From a virus, in the IMG/VR virus record IMGVR_UViG_3300010160_000141, positions 1 to 33,393 of that record: DNA of 33,393 nucleotides. One strand, given 5' to 3'. A program made the position numbers and the translations under genes. The first letter of the stretch is position 1; each line of letters opens with the position of its first letter. Positions 1-5,456 of the stretch are shown here, one piece after another. Under the pieces are notes generated by a model. That model was not told the DNA's origin, ran no database searches, and was given only the letters and a program-made list of their open reading frames with translations.

Positions 1-292
1 CAGACTGCTCAATTGATGGGTGGGTGACAAAGCCTTCAGCTTGCACCAAAACGCCTTGTGCGGCCTCATACGCAGACAACGCCATTGGCTCAGTGTCTGT
101 GCCGTGCTGCATTGCAGCATTGCTGTACGACTCAGCAGCAGCGCCGGTCAGCCTTTCACAAACCAGCAAGGCCATGTAATTGGCGCGGCTGGCTGAATAG
201 CCTGACTGAGTTTTTGCAATGATGTCGCTGATGCGGCTGGCGGTTACTTTGCCCAGACGGGCGGCAAACCATTCGGGGCTACGCTGTTCCAT
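1..292 (-). CDS. YqaJ/lambda-type exonuclease, N-terminal half (partial, runs off window start)
   Basis: ATG at 292-290. The 97 visible codons begin MEQRSPEWFAARLGKVTASR, the N-terminal signature of the YqaJ viral recombinase family. These are 5'-3' double-strand exonucleases of the PD-(D/E)XK fold that resect DNA ends so a single-strand annealing protein can pair them. The frame is open to base 1 and ends at an IEQS-like stretch just before the catalytic core. The rest of the same protein is at 33119-33393. The start overlaps the end of the alpha-CTD-like gene by 14 bases, and the SD is weak (AAAGAAAAAC), so translation is probably coupled. The Erf annealase lies two genes upstream and an SSB-like gene immediately downstream, a classical phage recombination cassette. 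Family assignment is by remembered signature; I am confident of it. Confidence 0.88.
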   Translation of the reverse strand, partial: MEQRSPEWFAARLGKVTASRISDIIAKTQSGYSASRANYMALLVCERLTGAAAESYSNAAMQHGTDTEPMALSAYEAAQGVLVQAEGFVTHPSIEQS

Positions 293-665
293 GTTTTTCT
301 TTTAATCGTAAATTTAAACGAGCAAGTTGGCTTTCAATGTCTTGCAATGTTGTTCTGCCTAAGTATGGTAATTTTAATAAATCAAATCTTGTAAGCAGAG
401 TTAACTGCTCTACTGTTTTAATGTTTTCAGCGCGTAAAACATTTTTAGCGCGTACAGTTAATTGAAGGCAATCAATGCCAAGCGTAGTCACCGCTACTGG
501 CAAACCTACTCTGGCTTTTAACATTGCGTCTGCGTAAGCGTAAGACGCTGAACACGCCAGCTCTAAATTTGTTTCGTAATTCCATGCGGCAGATGCGGCA
601 TAAGCGGCCATGACTTTTGCCGCAAAATAGTCGCGCAATGACATTTCGGGTGTTTCGTCTTTCAT
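279..665 (-). CDS. Phage protein with RNA polymerase alpha C-terminal-domain-like fold
   Basis: 128 aa. Residues about 8-52 (RDYFAAK, then AYADAMLKAR) resemble a short N-terminal module seen in many phage proteins of unknown function. Residues about 62-122 match the C-terminal domain of the RNA polymerase alpha subunit: LQLTVRAKNVLRAENI, then LLKLPYLGRTTLQDIESQL. In E. coli numbering the DNA-contact residues Arg265, Asn268 and Gly296 appear conserved (here R72, N75, G103), whereas Lys298 and Ser299 are Thr. The N-terminal alpha domain needed for polymerase assembly is absent. ATG at 665 is preceded by AGGAG and overlaps the Erf stop (TAATG). It may bind UP-element-like DNA or act as a decoy or partner for activators and sigma. 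Function is inference; a plain helix-hairpin-helix DNA-binding role is the main alternative. Confidence 0.8.
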   Translation of the reverse strand: MKDETPEMSLRDYFAAKVMAAYAASAAWNYETNLELACSASYAYADAMLKARVGLPVAVTTLGIDCLQLTVRAKNVLRAENIKTVEQLTLLTRFDLLKLPYLGRTTLQDIESQLARLNLRLKEKHGTA

Positions 666-1222
666 TAGACTGCTCCTAATTTCTTTTTCATGGCATCCTT
701 GGCCTTGATGATTGTGTTCTGCCAGGCTTCATCACCCTTGCAGGCGGCGTAGCCTTCTTTAAAAGCCTTGATTAACGCTGGCTCATCAGCGGCCGCATTA
801 ATGGCGCTGAGATGGTCTGTCAGCCCGTCCACTGTCCTGATCTCAGTGCGGCGGCTACCGGCATTGCCATCATCATCCTCGGGTGCAATTCCGCATGCTG
901 CCATGAGGCTATAGCGCCTTGCGTATGTAAGTGCGCTGCCGTAACCCTGTGGGTCTTGCTTGCTTGCTGGCACATGGAGAATGCCGCACTCCAGCGTTTC
1001 ACCAGATTCGTGAACAAAGACTGTTTCCACCATCACTCCGTTGTCGCAGTCGTAGCATTTCTGAATCAAGGCTATGCCAGCGGCGTTTAGGCTGCTCATG
1101 ACGGCATCAACGCAAGCGGCAAGGTCTGCGTACTTGCTACGGAAGTGCGGGTTTGTGGCGCTTTTGAGGGCTGGGCCAAAAGCCTTTTGTGCCTGTACTA
1201 AGGCGGTTGCAATGTTTTTCAT
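665..1222 (-). CDS. erf: Erf-family single-strand DNA annealing protein
   Basis: 185 aa from ATG 1222. A TTG at 1234 would add four residues but lacks an SD. The block KQDPQGYGSALTYARRYSL at residues about 88-106, followed by a CGIAPEDDDGN stretch, is the hallmark of the Erf family, whose founder is the P22 annealing protein. Erf forms rings on single-stranded DNA and anneals complementary strands, recircularising or recombining phage DNA. The exonuclease that would supply its substrate (YqaJ, from 292) is encoded two genes downstream and an SSB-like protein follows that. The C-terminal 60 residues are Ala/Lys-rich and less conserved. It overlaps the next gene by one base. Confidence 0.9.
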   Translation of the reverse strand: MKNIATALVQAQKAFGPALKSATNPHFRSKYADLAACVDAVMSSLNAAGIALIQKCYDCDNGVMVETVFVHESGETLECGILHVPASKQDPQGYGSALTYARRYSLMAACGIAPEDDDGNAGSRRTEIRTVDGLTDHLSAINAAADEPALIKAFKEGYAACKGDEAWQNTIIKAKDAMKKKLGAV

Positions 1223-1230
1223 GGTTTCTT

Positions 1231-1425
1231 TCAAGTTAATTCACGTTGTAGGTGCTGCAATTCTTCCGTGGCAATCTGGAGATGTTGGCGCTGGTCTTCT
1301 ATGACTTGGCACAGCTCATGTACGCTATGCCGTAAAAAGCCCACTTGGTAAGCGCACCGGACAAGCGGGTCAGCGCTGCACTTGCTGCCGGTTTCAGCGG
1401 CTTGGATGATCTGATCGGCATTCAT
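1231..1425 (-). CDS. Small early protein with C-terminal coiled coil, function unknown
   Basis: 64 aa from ATG 1425, overlapping the preceding 28-residue membrane peptide by ATGA and preceded by GGTGG. Residues about 30-64 are heptad-like and rich in Gln, Leu, Glu and His (CQVIEDQRQHLQIATEELQ), suggesting an alpha-helical oligomer. Its stop TGA sits about ten bases before the Erf start. No family recognised. The unbroken chain of start/stop overlaps is the main evidence that it is a real gene. Confidence 0.6.
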   Translation of the reverse strand: MNADQIIQAAETGSKCSADPLVRCAYQVGFLRHSVHELCQVIEDQRQHLQIATEELQHLQRELT

Positions 1426-1508
1426 GCTGACCACCAGACAACAAGGGATAGGGCAAGGCCAAAGCCAATGGCTGTGGCAAGCAACAGGTCAAGGGCAAGG
1501 TTTTTCAT
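1422..1508 (-). CDS. 28-residue single-pass membrane peptide
   Basis: Very short frame starting at ATG 1508, behind a near-perfect SD (GCGGAGGACAG ATG) and overlapping both neighbours by ATGA. The product begins MKNLALDLLLATAIGFGLAL and ends SLVVWWSA, which is one hydrophobic helix of about 22 residues with a Lys near the N-terminus. Known phage peptides of this size include inhibitors of host membrane enzymes and superinfection factors, but nothing here identifies the target. Overlaps on both sides and the strong SD make it more likely a gene than chance. Confidence 0.55.
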   Translation of the reverse strand: MKNLALDLLLATAIGFGLALSLVVWWSA

Positions 1509-1720
1509 CTGTCCTCCGCAATAGACTTTTCGATCTGCTGGATGATCGAAGGGTTGATGATGTCCATGAAGTCTTTGTGTGACCCGTCAACGTGCAGGGC
1601 GTAGACTGTGACAATGACCGGCCAGCCTGGGCTTAAGTCGGTTGCTGTCTCGGCAGGCTCTAAGTCGGCTAGGCCGGTGTAGCGAAACCCGTCAAGAATT
1701 TCGTCAAAGTGAATGTTCAT
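1505..1720 (-). CDS. First gene of the leftward early operon, function unknown
   Basis: 71 aa from ATG 1720, with GGAG seven bases upstream. The longer frame start at 1741 adds seven residues without an SD. The product begins MNIHFDEILDGFRYTG, has a central hydrophobic strand-rich part (PGWPVIVTVYALHV) and an acidic helical C-terminus. I do not recognise a family. It is the first gene after the divergent control region and so probably among the first products made. It overlaps the membrane peptide by ATGA. Confidence 0.6.
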   Translation of the reverse strand: MNIHFDEILDGFRYTGLADLEPAETATDLSPGWPVIVTVYALHVDGSHKDFMDIINPSIIQQIEKSIAEDR

Positions 1721-1810
1721 ACTTGCTCCAAAAAGACCCACCGAAATAGTGGGATTGCTATGGATTGTATAGATAAATTAACAGATGTAAAGTCTTTTGC
1801 CACAAATATT

Positions 1811-1839
1811 TTTATAGGCTTGGCATTTTCTATAGTCAT
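1811..1839 (-). promoter_or_regulatory. Candidate leftward early promoter
   Basis: On the minus strand, ATGACT (1839-1834) and TATAAA (1816-1811) are spaced by 17 bases, fitting a sigma70 promoter with a start near 1804. That leaves a leader of about 80 bases before the first early gene at 1720. One arm of the inverted repeat (1763-1774) lies within this leader. Prediction by eye only. Confidence 0.45.
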
Positions 1840-1849
1840 TGCCTATTGT
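1820..1849 (+). promoter_or_regulatory. Candidate rightward promoter for the Cro-like gene
   Basis: TTGGCA (1820-1825) and TATTGT (1844-1849) are spaced by 18 bases. The predicted start is near 1856, 25 bases before the Cro-like ATG (1881). The promoter overlaps the leftward promoter candidate face to face. The second arm of the inverted repeat (1863-1874) lies just downstream of the predicted start, where a bound repressor would block escape. Confidence 0.4.
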
Positions 1850-1880
1850 GCTTTGCTTAGAAATCTATACAATCAGCGGG

Positions 1881-2060
1881 ATGAAATTAATTACTGAACA
1901 ACAACAGGCGGCGCTGCACAACGCCATTGCTAAGGCTGGCAGCAAGGCAAAGCTGGCCCGGCTTTTGGGGGTGTCTCGGGCTGCTGTGACGCATTGGAAG
2001 AAGCTACCTAATGGCAGGCTTTACCAGCTACAAGTCATGCAACCGGAGTGGTTTAAATGA
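1881..2060 (+). CDS. Cro/YdaS-like helix-turn-helix regulator
   Basis: 59 aa from ATG 1881. The frame is open further upstream, but that part covers the promoter region. Residues about 14-36 (AGSKAKLARLLGVSRAAVTH) form a helix-turn-helix like that of Cro and YdaS-type prophage regulators. The protein has little beyond the DNA-binding domain, as usual for Cro. It is the first rightward gene after the inverted-repeat control region, and so a likely autorepressor and switch between the two blocks. No SD is evident, and the start may be close to the transcript 5' end. No CI-type repressor with a peptidase or oligomerisation domain is encoded opposite. It overlaps the next gene by ATGA. Confidence 0.75.
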   Translation: MKLITEQQQAALHNAIAKAGSKAKLARLLGVSRAAVTHWKKLPNGRLYQLQVMQPEWFK

Positions 2061-2305
2061 ACCATTTCACGGCCACTCAGATTTTGGACAAAGCTCGGGA
2101 GGGTAAACGCTACCCTTTGCACATTATCAACCAAGCACTGGAGTTAACAGGGGACATTGATGAACCACATGCTGGAGACAGAGGCTCGAGAATGGGTGAA
2201 ACGCCACAGGCAGAAGGCCAGAGAGCTGGGGGCAAACGCAGCCCATTTGTGGTGGCGCAAGGTGTCATACGACATAGCAAGAATTCGTGGTCAGTCGGCG
2301 TTTGA
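2057..2305 (+). CDS. Small early protein, function unknown; C-terminal half questionable
   Basis: 82 aa, starting by ATGA overlap with the Cro-like gene. Residues 1-35 (QILDKAREG, then HIINQALELTGD) look like a conserved helical phage peptide. From residue about 36 the composition changes, and the frame overlaps the next gene (2160-2348) for almost 150 bases. A one-base shift near 2150 would end it at a TGA touching the next ATG, the spacing normal for this genome. So either the tail is real, or there is a small indel or sequencing error. No function assigned. Confidence 0.5.
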   Translation: MNHFTATQILDKAREGKRYPLHIINQALELTGDIDEPHAGDRGSRMGETPQAEGQRAGGKRSPFVVAQGVIRHSKNSWSVGV

Positions 2306-2348
2306 TGAATTGCGTGACGAAATGAACAGGCAGAGGAAACATGAATGA
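2160..2348 (+). CDS. Small basic helical protein, conserved-looking, function unknown
   Basis: 62 aa from ATG 2160, with AGGGGA seven bases upstream. The product begins MNHMLETEAREWVKRHRQKA and is strongly charged and alpha-helical, with a WW pair in the middle and a basic C-terminus. Its stop overlaps the start of the C5-methyltransferase by eight bases. It looks like the small helical proteins often found beside DNA-metabolism genes in phages, but no activity can be named. Confidence 0.6.
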   Translation: MNHMLETEAREWVKRHRQKARELGANAAHLWWRKVSYDIARIRGQSAFDELRDEMNRQRKHE

Positions 2349-3078
2349 GCTGGCTCTTTTCGCAGGCGCTGGTGGGGGAATTCTTGGGGGAAAACTTCTT
2401 GGATGGCGAACAGTCTGCGCTGTCGAATGGGAAGCCTACCCAGCAAGCGTACTGTGTGCCCGACAAAATGACGGCCTTTTCCCGCCTTTCCCAATTTGGG
2501 ATGACATACGCACCTTTGACGGAAAGCCTTGGAGAGGAATTGCTCAAGTCGTATCAGGCGGTTTTCCTTGCCAAGACGTCAGTGCCGCTGGTACAGGTGA
2601 CGGACTCGATGGAGAAAGATCAGGAATGTGGGCAGAAATGGCTCGCGTCATTTGTGAAGTACGACCCCAGCATGTCTTTGTGGAAAACTCACCAATGCTC
2701 ACTTCTAGGGGACTTGGACGAGTTCTTGGAGACTTGGCCTCAATGGGGTTTGATGCAAGATGGGGAGTGTTGGGAGCTAACTTTGCAGGATTTGACCATA
2801 GGCGACAGCGAATTTGGATTGTTGCCAACTGTGCTGGCAACCGATTGGAAGGGAGGGACAACAGCCGCTCGCCAGGACAATGGAAAACTAAGATTCGATC
2901 AATGGCGGGACTATGTAAAGCTAAAACACGGGTTGACCTACCCTCACCCGATGCATTCGGAAATGCGAATGGGATGGCCTGTCGGGTGGACAGACTTAAA
3001 GCCATTGGAAACGGACAAGTCCCACTTTGTGCAGCAACAGCATGGAAATTGTTAAGTGAGACACGCTGCCAGGGTTGA
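2341..3078 (+). CDS. dcm: C5-cytosine DNA methyltransferase
   Basis: 245 aa. Conserved C5-methyltransferase motifs are in order: motif I LFAGAGGG (6-13), motif IV GGFPCQ with catalytic Cys77, motif VI VFVENS (113-117, usual ENV reads ENS), motif VIII HRRQRIWI (153-160) and motif X RLKAIGNGQVP (218-228). The target-recognition stretch between VIII and X is short, about 55 residues. It methylates carbon 5 of cytosine in a specific sequence, probably to evade host restriction, since no cognate endonuclease is recognisable. The SD (GAGG, 2333-2336) is only four bases from this ATG. The gene completely contains another long open frame (2345-3055) and overlaps the nuclease gene by 23 bases. All catalytic motifs are present, so the enzyme is probably active. 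Confidence 0.93.
   Translation: MNELALFAGAGGGILGGKLLGWRTVCAVEWEAYPASVLCARQNDGLFPPFPIWDDIRTFDGKPWRGIAQVVSGGFPCQDVSAAGTGDGLDGERSGMWAEMARVICEVRPQHVFVENSPMLTSRGLGRVLGDLASMGFDARWGVLGANFAGFDHRRQRIWIVANCAGNRLEGRDNSRSPGQWKTKIRSMAGLCKAKTRVDLPSPDAFGNANGMACRVDRLKAIGNGQVPLCAATAWKLLSETRCQG
2345..3055 (+). CDS. Long ORF nested in the +1 frame of the C5-methyltransferase gene
   Basis: 236 aa, same strand as the methyltransferase and wholly inside it. It starts at an ATG four bases later (ATGAATG), so the shared SD sits eight bases away, better spaced than for the methyltransferase. The product looks like a real soluble protein: it is Trp-rich, with MSWLFSQALVGEF, SLWKTHQCSLLGDLDEF, LETWPQWGLM (128-137) and MGWPVGWTDLKPLETDK (209-225). 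I recall proteins with these same features near phage cytosine methyltransferases. Its TAA is immediately followed by the GTG of the next gene (TAAGTG), as expected if ribosomes pass from this frame. Function unknown; a partner or specificity factor of the methyltransferase is a guess. The alternative is a fortuitous frame. Confidence 0.55.
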   Translation: MSWLFSQALVGEFLGENFLDGEQSALSNGKPTQQAYCVPDKMTAFSRLSQFGMTYAPLTESLGEELLKSYQAVFLAKTSVPLVQVTDSMEKDQECGQKWLASFVKYDPSMSLWKTHQCSLLGDLDEFLETWPQWGLMQDGECWELTLQDLTIGDSEFGLLPTVLATDWKGGTTAARQDNGKLRFDQWRDYVKLKHGLTYPHPMHSEMRMGWPVGWTDLKPLETDKSHFVQQQHGNC

Positions 3079-3322
3079 CGCAAATCAAGAGGCTATTGTT
3101 ACGGCGCTACGCAATGCTGGCGCTTTTGTGTGGATCATTGGCCTGCCTGTTGACCTTCTTGTCGGCTACCAGCACCAGACTTACTTGGTGGAAATCAAAA
3201 CCACCTCTAAAAAGCGTTTAACGAAGCTACAGGCCGATTTCTTTTTAAGGTGGACAGGTGGCCTGCTGTACAGAATTGACAGCCCTGAAGCCGCTTTACG
3301 CATGATTGAGGAGATGGAATGA
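3056..3322 (+). CDS. VRR-NUC-like PD-(D/E)XK nuclease
   Basis: 88 aa with GTG start directly after the TAA of the nested ORF; GGAA lies upstream. The layout is that of minimal VRR-NUC proteins: an N-terminal helix (ANQEAIVTALRNAGAFVW), a strand ending in the first Asp (GLPVDLLVGY), then YLVEIKTTSKKRLTK carrying the E-x-K catalytic pair, and finally a strand with LLYRIDSPEAA. Such standalone VRR-NUC proteins include Holliday-junction-type structure-specific nucleases. A role in resolving branched recombination or packaging intermediates fits the Erf/YqaJ genes elsewhere. Its stop overlaps the next ATG (ATGA). Confidence 0.82.
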   Translation: MRHAARVDANQEAIVTALRNAGAFVWIIGLPVDLLVGYQHQTYLVEIKTTSKKRLTKLQADFFLRWTGGLLYRIDSPEAALRMIEEME

Positions 3323-3948
3323 GCTATATCGTGGCATCACTGCCGCCTGTTAAGTGTTTTGTTAAGCGTGAATTTTTGTACAACTTTACTAAGGGGCATG
3401 GCGAGTTAGAGCCAGCCATCTGGGTCAGCCTGAAAGCCCTGCGCGGCCAGGTGTTCCGCATTGAGTCACTGCTGCCCAATTACGGCGCTTTGTATGACAA
3501 GCTGCCCATCCATGCTTATGTTTGGCACACAGAGGCTGGAGACTTGCCTGTAGACACGCTCCAGCTATGGGACTGCATGGGCTACAAGTTCACCATTGTG
3601 GAAAAGATCGGGCTACGCAATTTGGGTGTTAAGTTTTTGGGCAAAGATAAGCAATGGCACTTTGGGCAGTACATGTTTACAGTGGACTTTTGCGCTGACG
3701 GCATGGAAGTTGACACTGGCTTTACAGAGCAAGCTGAAGAACACAAGTCGTTTAACTGGATCAAGCTAGACAACGGCCAGTTTGCTTGCCAGCCAAACAA
3801 CAGATGCCTGTGGTACGACCAGAGCCTAATTCCTGCTGAGACAAAGTTTCCAGACTTTCAAGCTGCCAAAGAGTTTTGGACAGTGGACGGCACACGCAAG
3901 TGGGCTACTGGTGTTGATTGGTTTTACCACATTGAGGAAAAGACTTGA
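3319..3948 (+). CDS. Conserved phage hypothetical protein, about 209 aa
   Basis: Begins MSYIVASLPPVKCFVKREFL, a start I associate with a widespread uncharacterised family in aquatic and T7-like phages. It is rich in aromatic residues, with repeated WxxxD/YxxxW segments (VWHTEAGDLP, DTLQLWDCMGY, YQ-type strands near residue 120) and looks mostly beta. No catalytic motif, signal peptide or membrane segment. ATGA coupling on the 5' side and TTGA on the 3' side place it firmly in the DNA-metabolism operon. Function unknown. Confidence 0.7.
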   Translation: MSYIVASLPPVKCFVKREFLYNFTKGHGELEPAIWVSLKALRGQVFRIESLLPNYGALYDKLPIHAYVWHTEAGDLPVDTLQLWDCMGYKFTIVEKIGLRNLGVKFLGKDKQWHFGQYMFTVDFCADGMEVDTGFTEQAEEHKSFNWIKLDNGQFACQPNNRCLWYDQSLIPAETKFPDFQAAKEFWTVDGTRKWATGVDWFYHIEEKT

Positions 3949-4274
3949 TTCCCGAAGACGCAGCGCAATTAATCAGGGATCGAGCACCACTGTACGGCGA
4001 GGCCAAAGCTCAGCGGGTCTACCTTGAGGAGTTTCGCAAGTCTAAGAAGGCCATGCTGATGAAAGACTCCTTAAAGTCGGGTGTAGAGGCTGCAAACGCA
4101 CAGGAGCGCGAGGCTTACGCTGACCCTGAATATGTCCAGCTAATCAAGGGCATGGCATTGGCAATAGAAAAGGAAGAAACCCTTAAATGGGAGATTGAGG
4201 CAGCAAAGCTGGACATAGAAATCTGGCGCAGCCGTGAGGCCACCAACAGGACACAGGACGGGGCGCACAGGTGA
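3945..4274 (+). CDS. Conserved helical phage protein, function unknown
   Basis: 109 aa from TTG 3945, which overlaps the preceding stop (TTGA) and has GAGGA upstream. Almost entirely alpha-helical and charged: KAQRVYLEEFRKSKKAML, then AQEREAYADPEYVQLI and a C-terminal helix with LKWEIEAAKLDIEIWR. The AQEREAYADPEY segment is typical of a small phage family found next to nuclease and recombination genes. It may be a structural helper for the nuclease or methyltransferase. No known domain. Confidence 0.7.
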   Translation: MIPEDAAQLIRDRAPLYGEAKAQRVYLEEFRKSKKAMLMKDSLKSGVEAANAQEREAYADPEYVQLIKGMALAIEKEETLKWEIEAAKLDIEIWRSREATNRTQDGAHR

Positions 4275-4948
4275 AAGTTGAAATTGGCAATGCCACTCTT
4301 TACCTTGGCGACTGCATGGACATCTTGCCTACGCTGGGCAAGGTGGATGCTGTGATTACTGACCCGCCTTATGGGATTGGGTTAAAGACTGATTACTCGA
4401 AGTTGTTGCGCAGCACAAAAACATTTAAACCAATACACGGTGACGATCAGGAATTTAACCCCTCTCTTTATTTGTCATTGGGCGTACCGTGTGCATTTTT
4501 TGGCGCAGATCATTTCCATCATTCTTTGCCTGCTGGTGGCACTTGGCATATTTGGGATAAGCGCCCAACGTCAAAGTCAAATATGTTTGCTGATTTTGAA
4601 AGCTGGTGGACTAGCTGGAACTCAGGCCCATCAAGAATTTTTCGCTATCAGTGGGTGTGTGCTGGGCATCCAGGCATTGCGCAGGAAAAAATAGAGCACC
4701 CAACGGTTAAACCTGTGCCGGTTATGGCTTCAATCATTGAGCGCACAAAGTTTGAAACCATCCTTGATCCTTTTATGGGCAGCGGAACAACAGGCGTAGC
4801 CGCCATCCAGCTAGGCAGGCGCTTTATCGGCATTGAACGTGAACCCAAGTACTTTGACATTGCCTGCAAGCGCATAGAGCAAGCGGTGGCGCAGGGACAA
4901 CTATTTGCGCCAGAATCAGTTAAGCAAATTCAAACAAGCTTTTTATGA
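4271..4948 (+). CDS. DNA N6-adenine (or N4-cytosine) methyltransferase, beta class
   Basis: 225 aa from GTG 4271 (GTGA overlap). The catalytic DPPY is at residues 31-34 and the SAM-binding ILDPFMGSGTTG at 165-175. That order (IV before I) defines the beta class. HPTVKPVPVM (143-152) is the segment that usually precedes motif X-like contacts. The target-recognition part (about 40-135) is short, as in solitary phage enzymes. It would transfer a methyl group from SAM to an exocyclic amine in a short recognition sequence, probably to protect phage DNA from host nucleases together with the cytosine methyltransferase. No restriction partner is visible. Confidence 0.9.
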   Translation: MKVEIGNATLYLGDCMDILPTLGKVDAVITDPPYGIGLKTDYSKLLRSTKTFKPIHGDDQEFNPSLYLSLGVPCAFFGADHFHHSLPAGGTWHIWDKRPTSKSNMFADFESWWTSWNSGPSRIFRYQWVCAGHPGIAQEKIEHPTVKPVPVMASIIERTKFETILDPFMGSGTTGVAAIQLGRRFIGIEREPKYFDIACKRIEQAVAQGQLFAPESVKQIQTSFL

Positions 4949-5259
4949 TTGTTAAACATAAGTACATCAGAAGCAAAAAGCTGTTAAAGCTGGTGGCGGG
5001 GCTGGACTGTCAATGTTGCGGGTCTGGTGAAATGGTGCAAGCTGCCCACACCAATTGGGGCGGTCATAAGGGCAGGGGCATTAAGGCTGATGACAACCTG
5101 GTCGCTGCTTTGTGCCTGAGATGCCACTATGAGATCGACCAAGGATCAAAGTTAAGCAAAGAAGAAAGAATGGAAAAGTGGCAGAAAGCCCACAGCAAGA
5201 CTGTAAATTGTTTGCGATCTGTTTGGCCTGTTGACATTCCTTTCCCAGAGGCGGTATGA
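4945..5259 (+). CDS. HNH-like / YbcO-type zinc-binding putative nuclease
   Basis: 104 aa, ATGA-coupled to the adenine methyltransferase. The layout is that of the YbcO/DUF1364-like HNH group: CQCCGS (about 23-28), QAAHTNWGGHKGRG (34-47) with the candidate catalytic His, then LCLRCHYEIDQGSK (about 57-70) with the second Cys/His pair. These proteins usually occur beside phage recombination genes and are suspected nucleases. The alternative is a purely structural zinc protein. The Cys and His pairs are intact. Confidence 0.75.
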   Translation: MIVKHKYIRSKKLLKLVAGLDCQCCGSGEMVQAAHTNWGGHKGRGIKADDNLVAALCLRCHYEIDQGSKLSKEERMEKWQKAHSKTVNCLRSVWPVDIPFPEAV

Positions 5260-5456
5260 GGCTTTGTCCCTGTGGCGCTACGATTACGCAGCACATGACC
5301 ACCACTAAAGAAATCTGGAATTGCACTGGCTGCAAAAGACGGGAAGTTTTTCCCTTTACAAAAGTCAAAAAGCCGATTAAAATAAAGATGTCAAGTGCAG
5401 CAACACCGGACACCATGAGGCCACTTTCTCATGCGTTACCCTTCAAAGGGGACTGA
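5256..5456 (+). CDS. Small zinc-ribbon protein
   Basis: 66 aa, ATGA-coupled to the HNH-like gene. Cys4, Cys6, Cys23 and Cys26 (CPCG, then NCTGCKRRE) form a compact zinc ribbon. The basic stretch FTKVKKPIKIK follows, and a loosely structured C-terminus ends LSHALPFKGD. It may bind nucleic acid. It is the last well-supported gene before the gene-poor stretch. The C-terminal 20 residues differ in character from the ribbon and may be a remnant of a longer protein. Confidence 0.6.
   Translation: MRLCPCGATITQHMTTTKEIWNCTGCKRREVFPFTKVKKPIKIKMSSAATPDTMRPLSHALPFKGD

Larger units (their letters stand above)
1763..1874. promoter_or_regulatory. Divergent control region with 12-bp inverted repeat arms (possible operators)
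   Basis: GATTGTATAGAT at 1763-1774 is repeated exactly, inverted, as ATCTATACAATC at 1863-1874. The arms are about 90 bases apart and flank both promoter candidates. Each arm contains TATACAAT, which could alternatively be a -10 box firing outward; if so the Cro-like mRNA would be nearly leaderless. The likely ligand is the Cro-like protein encoded directly downstream. This is an AT-rich stretch in an otherwise GC-balanced genome. Confidence 0.5.

Noticed and set aside
1709-1897. 62-codon rightward frame across the control region
   Set aside because: It runs through both promoter candidates and one of the inverted arms and has no SD. A hydrophobic stretch arises from AT-rich DNA.
2110-2547. 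145-codon antisense frame across the small early genes
   Set aside because: No start signal, crosses several coupled sense genes, low-complexity product.
2544-3083. 179-codon antisense frame opposite the C5-methyltransferase
   Set aside because: No SD, no recognisable motif; it is a by-product of codon bias in the two sense frames, unlike the nested +1 frame, which has start signals and domain-like sequence.
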